Origin: Deltaproteobacteria bacterium
Lineage (GTDB): Bacteria > Myxococcota_A > Polyangia > Polyangiales > Ga0077539
Direction of reading: 5' to 3'
NCBI GenBank assembly: GCA_016704445.1
Contig: JADJAE010000010.1
Span: 47,470-111,469, forward strand
DNA length: 64,000 nt
Position numbers and translations under genes: made by a program. The notes below the pieces were generated by a model. The model did no database searches, was not told where the DNA came from, and saw only the letters and a list, made by a program, of their open reading frames with translations. Of the stretch, positions 8,701 to 18,603 are shown piece after piece. Within the stretch, counting starts at the first letter, position 1; the number at the start of each line of letters is the position of its first letter.

Positions 8701-10538
8701 GTCGGGCGGATCGTGAAGTCCTGGAGCTCACGGAGCTGCGCGAGGTCGCGTCGCCCGGAGGTGTCCTCGAGCACGTACTGGAACACCCAGCCGACGCCGG
8801 TCGCGTCGGGCCCGAGGACGGGCGCGACGTCCGGGGGCAGGAGCCGCTGCACGCGCCCGAGCTGTTCGAGCACCCGGGTGCGCGCCCAGTAGATGTCGGT
8901 GTCGTCCTCGAAGATCACGTAGATGAAGCTCATCCCGAACATCGAGTAGCCGCGCACCGTCCGGGCGTGGGGCGTGCTCTGGAGCGCGCGCACGAGGGGG
9001 TAGGTGATCTGGTCCTCGACGAGGTCGGGGCTCCGGCCCATCCAGTCGGTGAACACGATGACCTGCGGATCGGAGAGGTCGGGGATCGCGTCGAGCGGCG
9101 TCCGCCTCATCGCGATGACGGCCCACACGATGAGGAGGGCCATCACGCCGAAGACGATCCATGGGCGTTTCGCGGACAGCTCGATGATGCGCTCGACCAC
9201 GGCGGCGGCTCCTAGTGCCCCGCGTGAGGCGAGCCCGGTGGTGCTCGGAGCGGGCTCGGGACGGGCGCCACGATCGGGCGGTGCTGCGCCGGCCGGCGCT
9301 GTCTGCCCGCCGTGGGCGTGACCCGTGCCGCCCCCCGAAGCGCGCAGCCGGCTCTCCGAGTCGATCAGGAACACCCCCGAAGCAACGATCGACTCCCCTT
9401 CGCTCAGCCCCTCGCGCACCTCCACGCGGTCGTCGAGCCGGGTCCCCAGCCTGACGGCCCGGGGCACGAAGCGCCCGTCACTCCCGACGACGAAGACGTG
9501 CTGGGTCTCGCCGGTGTCAACGACGGCGTCCCGCGGGACCGTCAGCGCCCCATGAGCTCTCACCTGGAAGTTGGCTTCACCGTAGAGGCCGGGACGCAGG
9601 GAGCCGTCGTCGTTCGGGACCACGAAGCGCGCGCGCAAGGTCCGCGTGCGTTCGGTGAGGGTGGGGTAGAGGAAGTCGATTCGCGCCTCGAAGGGGGCCC
9701 GGCCCGAGGCCGCGAACTCGAGCCGCGCCGGCGTGTCCCGCTGGATCGCGGGGATGTCGCCTTCGGGGACCTCGGCCAGCACCCAGACGCGGGAGAGGTC
9801 CGCGATCGTGAGCAGCTCCGTCGAGGGGTCCACCGCGGTCCCGACGGCGATCCCGCGGTGGAGCACCACGCCCGTGCGGGGTGCCACCACGGTGACGGTG
9901 CGCAGGGGGCGGCCCGTGCTCTCGACCCGGGCGAGCTCCGCCGCGGTCATCCCGAGCACCGCGAGGCGGCTGCGCGTGGCCGCGAGGAGGCTCTGCGTGG
10001 CCATCGCGGTGGTCGGGTGGGCGAGGTTCTGGCGCAGCGCGATGAGCTCGTTCTGCGAGGCCAGCAGCTCCTGCGAGAAGATGGCGGCGAGGGGGGCGCC
10101 GCGCGTGACGCGCTGCCCGGTGGTGTTGACGTAGAGCCGCTCGATCCACCCCGCCACGCGGGTGTGAACGTGCGAGACCCGCGACTCGTCGAGCGCCACC
10201 GTCGCGACGGCGCGCACGGGCCGACCGATGTCCTCCCTCGCGACGCGGGCGATGCGCACGCCGATCGCGTCGAGCTGCCCCCGGGAGACCGCCACCGGCA
10301 CGCGCCCGGGCACGGTGTGGGCCGCGTGCGGATCGACGGCCTCGGTCCCGTCGAGGGCGAGCGGCGCGGCGGCGTGCCCTCCGGGCGGATTCGCCGGCGC
10401 CATCCCGTGGTGCAGCGAGAAGGGCCAGGCCCGGCGGAGGTGCTGCGTGATGAGCGACCCCACCAGGAGGACGACCACGGCGAGCGTGGCCACCGAGAGC
10501 GTGCGCCATCCCCGCGCCACCAGCGGGTGAGCGATCAT
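5751..10538 (-). CDS. CusB-CusA fusion: periplasmic adaptor joined to HME-RND copper efflux pump
   Basis: This is a single 1595-residue open frame. Residues 1 to about 400 are a membrane-fusion protein: an N-terminal anchor, a His-rich stretch, the RVAGWIERLYVNTTGQRV lipoyl-type segment and the coiled hairpin ELLASQNELIALRQNL. From about residue 447 (VVERIIELSAKRPWIVFG) it is a complete CusA-type RND pump with LEDASTTFVENGARR in the central helices. CusA-like methionine positions are visible (LVMPTTFPGIS, LDMIESVVVL, IDMLTTGVRTPVGVKV). Around residues 1250-1330 there is a Gly/Ala/Met/Pro-rich insertion in a periplasmic loop. At the junction an out-of-frame TAG (9214-9212), an SD-like ggag and a GTG at 9200 look like the remains of separate cusB and cusA genes. 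The fusion could be real or the result of a one-base indel. Its start overlaps the tolC stop by four bases. Confidence 0.88.
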   Translation of the reverse strand: MIAHPLVARGWRTLSVATLAVVVLLVGSLITQHLRRAWPFSLHHGMAPANPPGGHAAAPLALDGTEAVDPHAAHTVPGRVPVAVSRGQLDAIGVRIARVAREDIGRPVRAVATVALDESRVSHVHTRVAGWIERLYVNTTGQRVTRGAPLAAIFSQELLASQNELIALRQNLAHPTTAMATQSLLAATRSRLAVLGMTAAELARVESTGRPLRTVTVVAPRTGVVLHRGIAVGTAVDPSTELLTIADLSRVWVLAEVPEGDIPAIQRDTPARLEFAASGRAPFEARIDFLYPTLTERTRTLRARFVVPNDDGSLRPGLYGEANFQVRAHGALTVPRDAVVDTGETQHVFVVGSDGRFVPRAVRLGTRLDDRVEVREGLSEGESIVASGVFLIDSESRLRASGGGTGHAHGGQTAPAGAAPPDRGARPEPAPSTTGLASRGALGAAAVVERIIELSAKRPWIVFGVMALLIVWAVIAMRRTPLDAIPDLSDPQVIVFTDWMGRSPDLVEDQITYPLVRALQSTPHARTVRGYSMFGMSFIYVIFEDDTDIYWARTRVLEQLGRVQRLLPPDVAPVLGPDATGVGWVFQYVLEDTSGRRDLAQLRELQDFTIRPTLQAVSGVAEVASVGGFERQYQIVLDPNRLAAYGLSLADVTRAARDANSEVGARVLEVAGREYVLRGRGYVRTLADLEASVVTVGAGGNPVRLRDVARVQFGPEIRRGAADFDGRGEAVGGIVVMRIGSNALQVNDAVKAEIARLSLPKGVRLVPTYDRSELIRGSVATLRNTLIQEGVIVALICLLFLFSARSAFVAVVVIPLAVLLTFIPTFHAGMSINIMSLAGIAIAVGELEDASTTFVENGARRLSLAAPGADRRRVILDALKEVGRPTFFSLLLVTVSFVPLLSLTGQAGRLFRPLVLTHTFATFAAALLSVTLVPPLMLLVMRGRFRRDDENPVSRVLTRMYRPVVRLAVRARWFVLLAAAALLAATVPVALRLGSEFMPPLDEGSLLVMPTTFPGISIEEARRALTAQDRIIRSFPEVSSVHGKAGRAETATDPAQLDMIESVVVLRPTSAWPRRYAARWYSGGPEWLRVPLRWIWPEQRPRTLEELSRDLDAALRMPGYQMAIAPPIRTRIDMLTTGVRTPVGVKVFGPDLAEIERLSIALEGMLRSVPGTRSTFAERQTGREYIDVVPDREAIARYGLSVRDVHDVVEAAVGGMAVSTVIAGRSRFSINLRYAADYRADPDSLRRILIPVASSEPVGEAEPGGAGAGSSPAGNSAQGAMGGSGMGGGGAGRTGMRVGSPGGASPAPAMGAPAASAPDPSDRWRPSGATVPLGAIADVRVVTGPPMIKDENGVLVGYVFADIDASQRDLGGWVSDARAVVARQLSLPPGYRLQWTGQYEFMAEMQARMAWVVPLTLLLVVFLLRRAMRGWAQTGLVLTSLPFALIGSVWLLHLRHYNVSTAVWVGLIAVIGTASETGILMVEFLDQALSLRQKDKASLDVRDVDEAVVEGASSRVRPIVMSVASTVLGLLPLLWEAGPGADVSARIAAPVVGGLVSCLALTLLVLPAAYAVWRRRQIRRGGIDGPPEAEGVAPA

Positions 10539-11824
10539 CGCGGCCTCTCCGTGAAGCGTCCGACGGCGCGCTCCAGGCGCGCGCGGGCGACGCCGACGTC
10601 GACCTCCGCCATCACCCGCTCCTCCTGCGTCATGCGCAGCGACACGATGGCTTCGATCACCGCGACGAGCGGCGCCTGGCCGGCGGCGTAGGCCGCGATC
10701 GTCGCCCGCAGGGTCTGGACCGCCTGCGGCTCGACCTCGTCGCGCAGGGCGGCCGACCGCACGCGGGCGGCGTCGAGCGAGCCGAGGGCGGCGCGCACCT
10801 CGCCTTCGATCATCGTGCGCGCCGCGCGAAGCTCGGCGTCGGCCATCGTCCCCATCGCGCGCGCCTCCTCGACGCCCGCCGCGAGGCGCCCCGACCAGAC
10901 CGGCACGCTGACCCCCACCATCACCATCACCCCCGGGCCGTCGCTCATCGTGGTCGAGGCCCCCGCGCGCACGAAGGCCATCGGCGCGTACATCGCGCGC
11001 ATCGCCTCGACCTCCGAGCCGTACTGGCGCCGCGAGGCCTCGACCGACGCGAGCTCGGGCCGCGAGCGCAGGGCCTCCGCGACCAGCGCCACCGCGGCCG
11101 CCGGGGGCTCGTCGGACGCGGCGGCGAGCTCCGGCACCGGGAGGTCGCCCGCGCGGCCGAGGGCGGCGTTGAGCATCGCCTCGGCCGCGACCGTCTGGCC
11201 CCGGAGCGCGGCCCGCCGGGTGGCCTGCCGGCGCGTCTCCGTGTCGGCGCGCAGGACGTCCGACTGCGGCGCCGCGCCGGAGGCGTAGCGCGCGGTGGCG
11301 ACGCGGGTGAGGTCCCCGGCGAGCGCGACCTGGGCGTCGAGCACCGCGGCCATCCGACGCAGGCCCGCGAGCATGTGGAACGCCCGGAGCGCCTCCGCGG
11401 TCACGTCGAGCGCGGTCTCCCCCGCCCGGAGGCGTCGCGCGTCGGCGGCGGACTGGGCCGCGCGGCGACGGGCGCCCAGCACGCCGGAGAGCGGGAAGTC
11501 CTGCTGCACCATCACGCTCCCGTCGAAGCCCATGCCGGAGAAGGGGACGTGGTCCGCCGACACCATCACCATGGGGTCGGACAGTGACCCGACGATGGCC
11601 GGCCGCTGCCCGAGCGCCCGCGCCTCGGCCAGCGCGGCGGCAATCTCCGCCCGGTGCGCGCCCGCGTATTGGACGACGCCAACGACATCGAGCGGGCTCG
11701 GCAACACGTCGCGGGGCTGGGCGTGGGTGCCCTCCGCCGCGAGGAGCGTGATCACCGCGGCGACGAGTCCCGCACGCGCCGTTGCGACGCGCCGATCACG
11801 GGCGCCTTGAGGTCGGCCATTCAC
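10535..11824 (-). CDS. TolC-family outer-membrane efflux protein (CusC-like)
   Basis: This 429-residue outer-membrane factor completes the Cus-type tripartite pump. I chose the GTG at 11824 because ggagg lies eight bases upstream and the N-terminus it gives (VNGRPQGARDRR, then ARAGLVAAVITLLAAEGTHAQ) is a proper signal peptide cleaved after HAQ. Upstream reading of the same frame has no coding character. The mature protein shows the two repeated helical blocks of the TolC family with Ala/Glu/Arg-rich coiled segments (AEARALGQRPAIVGSLSDP and RATIAAYAAGQAPLVAVIEA). The conserved His and Met around VMVSADHVPFSGMGF are common in copper-associated members. It is the first gene of the minus-strand copper operon and overlaps the CusBA gene by ATGA. 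Confidence 0.9.
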   Translation of the reverse strand: MNGRPQGARDRRVATARAGLVAAVITLLAAEGTHAQPRDVLPSPLDVVGVVQYAGAHRAEIAAALAEARALGQRPAIVGSLSDPMVMVSADHVPFSGMGFDGSVMVQQDFPLSGVLGARRRAAQSAADARRLRAGETALDVTAEALRAFHMLAGLRRMAAVLDAQVALAGDLTRVATARYASGAAPQSDVLRADTETRRQATRRAALRGQTVAAEAMLNAALGRAGDLPVPELAAASDEPPAAAVALVAEALRSRPELASVEASRRQYGSEVEAMRAMYAPMAFVRAGASTTMSDGPGVMVMVGVSVPVWSGRLAAGVEEARAMGTMADAELRAARTMIEGEVRAALGSLDAARVRSAALRDEVEPQAVQTLRATIAAYAAGQAPLVAVIEAIVSLRMTQEERVMAEVDVGVARARLERAVGRFTERPR

Positions 11825-12171
11825 GCGAGATCCTCCATCGAGCGCTCGACGGGATCGTTCCTCCGCGCTGCGCCGATGACGTCCCCTTGAGCAACGCGCG
11901 CGCCACGTCCATGGGCGCAGAAGAATCAGTGGACTTTCGCTTTCCGCGTGTAGGACGTCAGCGCCTGGCGCAAAGGCTGCGCCTGGGCGAACGGTTTGCA
12001 CCACCGACGGCCGGCGGACGTTCGCTCGGGCGCAGGATGAGGTGCGCGCGGTGTAATGCCGATGGCACCGGCCCGTCTGCGGCTCCAGAGACGGAACCCG
12101 GTGACAGATCGCAGCGACGGGCACGCAGCCTGCTCCGCGGACTGCAGGGCGACCCGCCCGCGAGGCACTCC
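11825..12171. other. Divergent intergenic region between copper operons
   Basis: These 347 bases separate the minus-strand efflux operon from the plus-strand second copper ATPase and must hold both promoters. I see no convincing gene. The SD ggagg of the tolC gene is at its left edge. One ggaacc element lies near 12092, but I cannot pair it with a -10 element, and no clear CueR-type dyad is visible. Confidence 0.5.
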
Positions 12172-12209
12172 ATGGACCATCAGGCTCCGCCCGCCCTCAC
12201 CCCAGGCCG

Positions 12210-12543
12210 GTGCGGGGCCCGCAGGGGGCGCGGCCGGATCCGGTCTGCGGCATGGACGTGGCCCCCGCGACCGCGAAGGAGCACCACGAATGGGGCGGGC
12301 GCACCTGGCACTTCTGCAGCACCCGCTGCGCGGAGAAGTTCCGCGCCGACCCCGAGCGCTACGTCGATCCTGCGGCGGCCCCTGTCGCGCCGCGCGCGAA
12401 GCCGACGACCGAGGCGGTCGAATACACCTGCCCGATGCACCCCGAGATCGTGCGCCCGGGGCCCGGCGACTGCCCGATCTGCGGCATGGCCCTGGAGCCC
12501 CGCACGCCCGTCGTAACCGACGGAGGGCGACGACCCCGAGCTC
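12210..12543 (+). pseudogene. Out-of-frame N-terminal metal-binding module of the second Cu ATPase
   Basis: This stretch encodes a YHS-type module (DPVCGMDV, then WGGRTWHFCSTRCAEKF) followed by a heavy-metal-binding segment (YTCPMHPEIVRPGPGDCPICGM). Both are standard at the N-terminus of YHS-HMBD copper ATPases such as the protein encoded immediately downstream. The reading frame differs by one base from that of the ATPase core: near 12527 the sequence cgacggagggcgacgacc must lose one base to run on as GDDPELVSMQRR. A plausible original start, ATG at 12172 (MDHQAPPALTP), is in yet another frame, implying a second indel near 12205. Either an indel has detached the metal-binding module from the pump or the assembly has small errors here. 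Confidence 0.75.
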
Positions 12544-14535
<1,992 letters not shown>

Positions 14536-14631
14536 CGCCCACCCCCCGTGAGCCGATGGATCCCTTCGGGACCACCGGTTCCGCCAGAGCGCGGCGTCAG
14601 TCCACGGATCAACGATGAGAGGAGCAGTGCC

Positions 14632-15108
14632 ATGCACCCCGCGACCGCGCGCTTGCGGCCTTCCGGCAAGGTATTCGTCGTGTGCGGCCTCTGGCTCGTT
14701 GCGCTCGGCACCTACTTCCTGTTCGCGCGCCCGGCCCTCCTGCCCGAGGACGCGCACTACATCGGCCGCTCGTTCGAGGCCCTCCGATCGGCCGCGCCCG
14801 GCCTGGAGCGCTGGCTCGGCCGGGTGTTCAACGTGATGGGCGGGTTCATGATCGCAAGCGGCGTGCTGACGGCGCTCGCGGCGTATCGCCTGCTCGCCCG
14901 GCGGGAGCCAGGAACGTTCGCGGCCCTGTCGGTGGCGGGCGCCGCCGGCGTCGCGCTGATGAGCGCGACGAACTTCGCCTTGTCCTCGGCCTTCCGCTGG
15001 CTGCTGTTGCTGCCCGCGCTCCTGTGGTTCGCCGGTCTGCTCTGCTACCTCCGGGAGGGGGCGCCTGATCGGACTCCCGCCGCCGGGCTGCGCGGCGTGC
15101 GCCAATGA
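14632..15108 (+). CDS. Four-helix membrane protein, hypothetical
   Basis: This 158-residue protein is predicted to have four transmembrane helices (about residues 12-30, 65-85, 98-118 and 125-145) joined by short loops and no recognisable catalytic motif. I selected the ATG at 14632 because gaggag precedes it; the frame upstream (from 14548) is Pro/Arg-rich and not convincing. It follows the copper ATPase by 96 bases and precedes an adenylate-forming ligase on the same strand. It has no cysteine or methionine cluster, so a role in copper handling rests on position alone. Confidence 0.6.
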   Translation: MHPATARLRPSGKVFVVCGLWLVALGTYFLFARPALLPEDAHYIGRSFEALRSAAPGLERWLGRVFNVMGGFMIASGVLTALAAYRLLARREPGTFAALSVAGAAGVALMSATNFALSSAFRWLLLLPALLWFAGLLCYLREGAPDRTPAAGLRGVRQ

Positions 15109-15148
15109 CGCCGGCGACCCTCGCGTCGTCCCCGCGGCGGGCTCGCCG

Positions 15149-16495
15149 ATGAATCTCCTGATGGTCCTCTCCGTGCTCGCGCGGCGGCGCGCGCTGCGGG
15201 GCCACGAGCGGTGGTCCCGCGAGCGCCTCCTCGCGTACCAGGCCCGGCAGCTCGACCGGGCGCGCGCCTTCGCGTACGCCCGGTCGCCCTTCTACCGCGA
15301 GCACCACCGGGGGCTCGAGCGCGCGCCGCTCGCCGCGCTCCCGCCGCTCTCGAAGAAGACGCTCATGGGGCGCTTCGACGACGTCGTCACGGACCGCTCG
15401 CTCCGCCGCGCGGACGTCGAGGCGTACCTGGCGACGCTGCGCGACAACGCCCGGCTGGGCGGGCGCTACTGGGTGTCGTCCACGTCCGGCAGCTCGGGCC
15501 TCAAGTGCCTCGTCCCCAGCACCGACGCCGAGTGGGCCTCGGTGATCGCGGGGTACGCCCGCGCCAACGAGTGGGCCGGCGTTCGCGCGGGCCTCACCCG
15601 GCGCACCACCATGGCCGTCGTGAGCTCGGCGTCCGCCTGGCACCAGTCGTCTCGGGTCGCGGCCACGGTCCAGAGCCCCTTCGTGCGCAACGTCCGCTTC
15701 GACGCGGCGGCCCCGCTCGGCGAGGTCGCGGCGGGGCTCGACGCCCTCCAGCCCGAGGTACTCGTCGCCTACGCGTCGATGCTCCGCGTGCTCGCCGAGG
15801 AGCAGCTCCGGGGCCGCCTGCACATCCGGCCCCGCGCGGTGAACTGCTCGTCGGAGGTGCTCACCGGCGAGGCCCGCGCGCTCGCCACGCGGGCCTGGGG
15901 TGTAGCGCCCTTCAACGTGTACGCGGCGACGGAGACCGGGGGCATCGGCGCCGAGTGCCGCCTCCACACGGGGCTCCACGTCTTCGAGGACCTCGTGGTG
16001 ATCGAGCCCGTGGACGAGCACGACCGCCCGGTTCCCGACGGCGTCGCGGGCGACAAGCTGCTGGTGAGCGTGCTCTCGGCGCGGACGCTGCCCCTGCTGC
16101 GCTACGAGCTCACCGACCGCGTGCGCCTGGCGACGCGGACCTGTCCGTGCGGCCTTCCCTTCCGCCTCATCGAGGCGGTCGAAGGGCGCACCGACGACCT
16201 GCTCCAGCTCCCCGGGAGGGACGGGGGCACGATCACGGTGCATCCCATCGCGGTCCACCGCGCGCTCGACGACGTGGCCGCGGGCGGCTGGCAGGTGCGC
16301 GAGGAGCAAGACCGGCTGCGGGTGCTCATCGCCCGCCCCGGCGCCGGCTTCTCCGGGGAGCGCGTCGCGGCATCCCTGGCCGCCGCGCTCGAAGCCGCGG
16401 GCGCGGCGCCGGTCGGCGTGTCCGTGGAGGTCGTGGACGACATCCCCGCGGGCGCGGCGGGCAAGAGGCCGCTCGTGGTGGCGCGTCGCCGGTAG
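15149..16495 (+). CDS. PaaK/CapK-like adenylate-forming ligase
   Basis: This 448-residue protein is an ANL-superfamily enzyme related to phenylacetate-CoA ligase and the CapK/F390 synthetase group, which activate a carboxylate as an acyl-adenylate. The nucleotide-binding loop reads SSTSGSSGLK, the adenine-binding motif is YAATETGGIGAEC, and the hinge and C-terminal lysine region is DDIPAGAAGKRPLVV. A CxC (RTCPCGLPF) precedes the hinge, as in PaaK relatives. The N-terminal pattern (YARSPFYREHHRG, LPPLSKKTLM) is typical of the family. The substrate cannot be predicted. Its place among copper genes is unusual; it may modify a metallophore, lipid or surface sugar, or simply be a passenger. Confidence 0.82.
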   Translation: MNLLMVLSVLARRRALRGHERWSRERLLAYQARQLDRARAFAYARSPFYREHHRGLERAPLAALPPLSKKTLMGRFDDVVTDRSLRRADVEAYLATLRDNARLGGRYWVSSTSGSSGLKCLVPSTDAEWASVIAGYARANEWAGVRAGLTRRTTMAVVSSASAWHQSSRVAATVQSPFVRNVRFDAAAPLGEVAAGLDALQPEVLVAYASMLRVLAEEQLRGRLHIRPRAVNCSSEVLTGEARALATRAWGVAPFNVYAATETGGIGAECRLHTGLHVFEDLVVIEPVDEHDRPVPDGVAGDKLLVSVLSARTLPLLRYELTDRVRLATRTCPCGLPFRLIEAVEGRTDDLLQLPGRDGGTITVHPIAVHRALDDVAAGGWQVREEQDRLRVLIARPGAGFSGERVAASLAAALEAAGAAPVGVSVEVVDDIPAGAAGKRPLVVARRR

Positions 16496-16597
16496 GTCCC
16501 TGCCGCGGACGGGGCGGGGAACGCTGTAAGAACCGCCCTGGTGCCGCGTCTGCGTAGGTGCGAGCCGATCCGTTGCGGCCCGCAGGAGCGCGTAGCC

Positions 16598-16822
16598 ATG
16601 AACCCCACCGAGACCCTGCTCGACGTCCGCGGCATGAACTGCGGGTCGTGCGTCCGCCACATCTCCCAGGCCCTCGACGCGCTCGACGGCGTCGAGGAGG
16701 TCCACCCCTCCCTGCCCGACAAGACCGTGCGCGTGCGCCACGACCCGGCGCGGGTGAGCGCCGAGCAACTCGCCGCTGCGCTCGCCGCCCACGGCTACCC
16801 TGCCGACGCGCGCGCCGCGTGA
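16598..16822 (+). CDS. CopZ-like heavy-metal-associated domain chaperone
   Basis: This 74-residue single-domain HMA protein folds as a ferredoxin-like metallochaperone that binds Cu(I) through the CxxC pair in GMNCGSCVRH and hands it to P-type ATPases. The rest matches the family (VEEVHPSLPDKTVRVRHDP and LAAALAAHGYPAD). The start at 16598 has aggag eight to ten bases upstream. It lies between the ligase gene and the lipoprotein/TolC/multicopper-oxidase operon. It probably serves both CopA paralogues in the window. Confidence 0.9.
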   Translation: MNPTETLLDVRGMNCGSCVRHISQALDALDGVEEVHPSLPDKTVRVRHDPARVSAEQLAAALAAHGYPADARAA

Positions 16823-16924
16823 ATCGACCCCGGCCGGGTCACAGGTCGGCCGCGCGGCCGTAGAGCCTGAGCCCGCTTCGGCTGTAATCCCCACCCACCA
16901 CGCGCGTCTGCCGCCACGAAGCCC

Positions 16925-17182
16925 ATGAACCTCCTGATCCCACGCGTTCTCATCCTGGTCGGTGCGACCGCCCTCTCGCTCGGGTGCGGGGGACGCGAGG
17001 TCCCCGTGCGCTTCGGCGAGCAGTCCGCCCTCTCGTCGGGCGCCCGCGAGGCGCCGGTCGCCGACCCCACGGTGGCCCTGACGGGCGATCCGCCCCTCCC
17101 GGGCGAGCCCACTGGGGCCTGGACCGGCCTCGCCGTGGACGGCGGCGCCGCCCCGACCGGAGGCCACGTCCATGCGCACTGA
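16925..17182 (+). CDS. Small lipoprotein of the multicopper-oxidase operon
   Basis: This 85-residue protein has a lipoprotein signal peptide ending ALSLGCGG (lipidated Cys at 22) and a short, Gly/Pro/Ala-rich mature part finishing GGHVHAH. The terminal His residues could bind metal. I know no family. It overlaps the following TolC-lipoprotein gene by 11 bases, so the two are translated together and it probably acts in the same envelope compartment. Confidence 0.65.
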   Translation: MNLLIPRVLILVGATALSLGCGGREVPVRFGEQSALSSGAREAPVADPTVALTGDPPLPGEPTGAWTGLAVDGGAAPTGGHVHAH

Positions 17183-18599
17183 GCGCCTCCTGCCGGCCGC
17201 CCTGGCGCTGCTGCTGCCGCTCACTGGGTGCGCGACGACGTCGTTCTCCTCCGACCTGCGGCGCGTCGAGCAGCTCTCCCGCTCGCCCATCCCCCTGCGC
17301 GTCGCGGACAACCCCCCCGAGGACCACGACCCGGCCGTGACCCAGGCGGTGCTCGCCCGGCCGCTCACGGCCGACGCCGCGGTCGGGGTGGCCTTCCGCA
17401 ACAACCGCCACCTGCGCGCCTCCCTGCGGGACCTCGGCGTGGCGCGCGGTTGGCTCGCCCAGGCCGGCACGCTCCCCAACCCCGCCATCGAGTTCGACGT
17501 GCGCTATCAGACCGACCGTTCGCAGCCCCTGCAGGGCGACGTGCGCCTGGAGTTCGCGCTGACGCGGGCGATCCTCACGGGGCAGCGGGCGGGCCTCGCC
17601 CGGGCGGAGCTGGAGGCGGCGCAGGCGCGCGTCGCGGGGACGGTGCTGGAGACGGGCTACGCGGTGCGCGCGGCCTTCTACGCGGCGCAGGCCTCCGAGG
17701 AGCGGCTCGCGGCCGCCCAGCAGGCCCTGGACGCCTTCGCGGCCGCGCGCGACGCCGCCCGCGCGCTCCACGCGGCGGGCAACCTGCGGGCCCTCGACCT
17801 CTCGGTGCAGGAGGCGGCCTACGAGACCGCGCGCGTCACCGTGGCGGAGATCGAGCTGGAGCGCCTCGACCGCCGCGAGCACCTCCACCGCCTGCTCGGG
17901 CTCCACGGCGACGCCACTGAGTGGACCCTCGCGGAGGGCCTACCCCCCGCGCCCGAGGCCCTCTCGCTGGAGGCGATGACCGAGACGCGCGCGCTCGCGG
18001 CCAGCCTCGACCTCGTGGCCCAGCGCGCGAACCTCCAGGCCCTCGCCCGGCGCGTCGGCCTCAGCCGGGCCGAGGGGTGGCTGCCCGACGTCACGGTGGA
18101 CGCGCACGCCGAGCAGGACGGCAACTCCATCGAGGTCGGCGGCGGGGCGCGCGTCACGCTCCCGATCTTCGACCAGCGCCGGGGCGCCACGGCCGCCTAC
18201 GGGGCGCAGTTCGACGCCGCGCTCGAGCGCTACTACGCGAGCGCCGTGGACCTGCGCTCGGCCCTGCGCGAGGCCCGCAACCGCCTGCGCTCGGCGCACG
18301 CCCGCGCGCGGCAGTACGACGCCGTGATCGTGCCGGCGCGGGAGCGCGTGCTGCGCGAGACGCTGCTCCAGTACAACGCGATGCAGGTCTCGGTCTTCCA
18401 GCTGCTCGAGGCCCGGCGCGATCTGCTCGACGCCACGCTCCGACGCGCCGAGGTCCGCCGCGAGTTCTGGACCGCCACCGCGGGCACCACCGCCCTCTTC
18501 GCGGGGCGCCAGGTGGGCGCGGCGGGGCACGCGTCCGAGTCCACCGAATCCATGTCCGCCGCGTCCATGGGCGCCGGCGCGTCCGCAGGAGGTCACTGA
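17172..18599 (+). CDS. TolC-family outer-membrane lipoprotein
   Basis: This 475-residue outer-membrane efflux protein has a lipoprotein signal (LLLPLTGCATT) in place of a cleaved signal peptide, as in CusC and OprM. Two copies of the helical repeat are visible (GVAFRNNRHLRASLRDLGVARG to LDRREHLHRLLGLHG, and the second from about residue 285). The C-terminal tail is Ser/Met/His-rich. It overlaps the upstream lipoprotein gene by 11 bases, and the multicopper oxidase starts four bases after its stop. Solitary TolC genes coupled to copper oxidases are common in copper islands and may share pumps encoded elsewhere. Confidence 0.9.
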   Translation: MRTERLLPAALALLLPLTGCATTSFSSDLRRVEQLSRSPIPLRVADNPPEDHDPAVTQAVLARPLTADAAVGVAFRNNRHLRASLRDLGVARGWLAQAGTLPNPAIEFDVRYQTDRSQPLQGDVRLEFALTRAILTGQRAGLARAELEAAQARVAGTVLETGYAVRAAFYAAQASEERLAAAQQALDAFAAARDAARALHAAGNLRALDLSVQEAAYETARVTVAEIELERLDRREHLHRLLGLHGDATEWTLAEGLPPAPEALSLEAMTETRALAASLDLVAQRANLQALARRVGLSRAEGWLPDVTVDAHAEQDGNSIEVGGGARVTLPIFDQRRGATAAYGAQFDAALERYYASAVDLRSALREARNRLRSAHARARQYDAVIVPARERVLRETLLQYNAMQVSVFQLLEARRDLLDATLRRAEVRREFWTATAGTTALFAGRQVGAAGHASESTESMSAASMGAGASAGGH

Positions 18600-18603
18600 A
18601 GCC

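Noticed and set aside
6921..9215. Open frame of 764 codons on the plus strand antisense to the CusBA gene
   Set aside because: Its translation is dominated by Arg/Gly/Ala/His/Asp as expected from the third-position GC of the opposite strand, has no domain, and lies exactly over the conserved CusA coding sequence.
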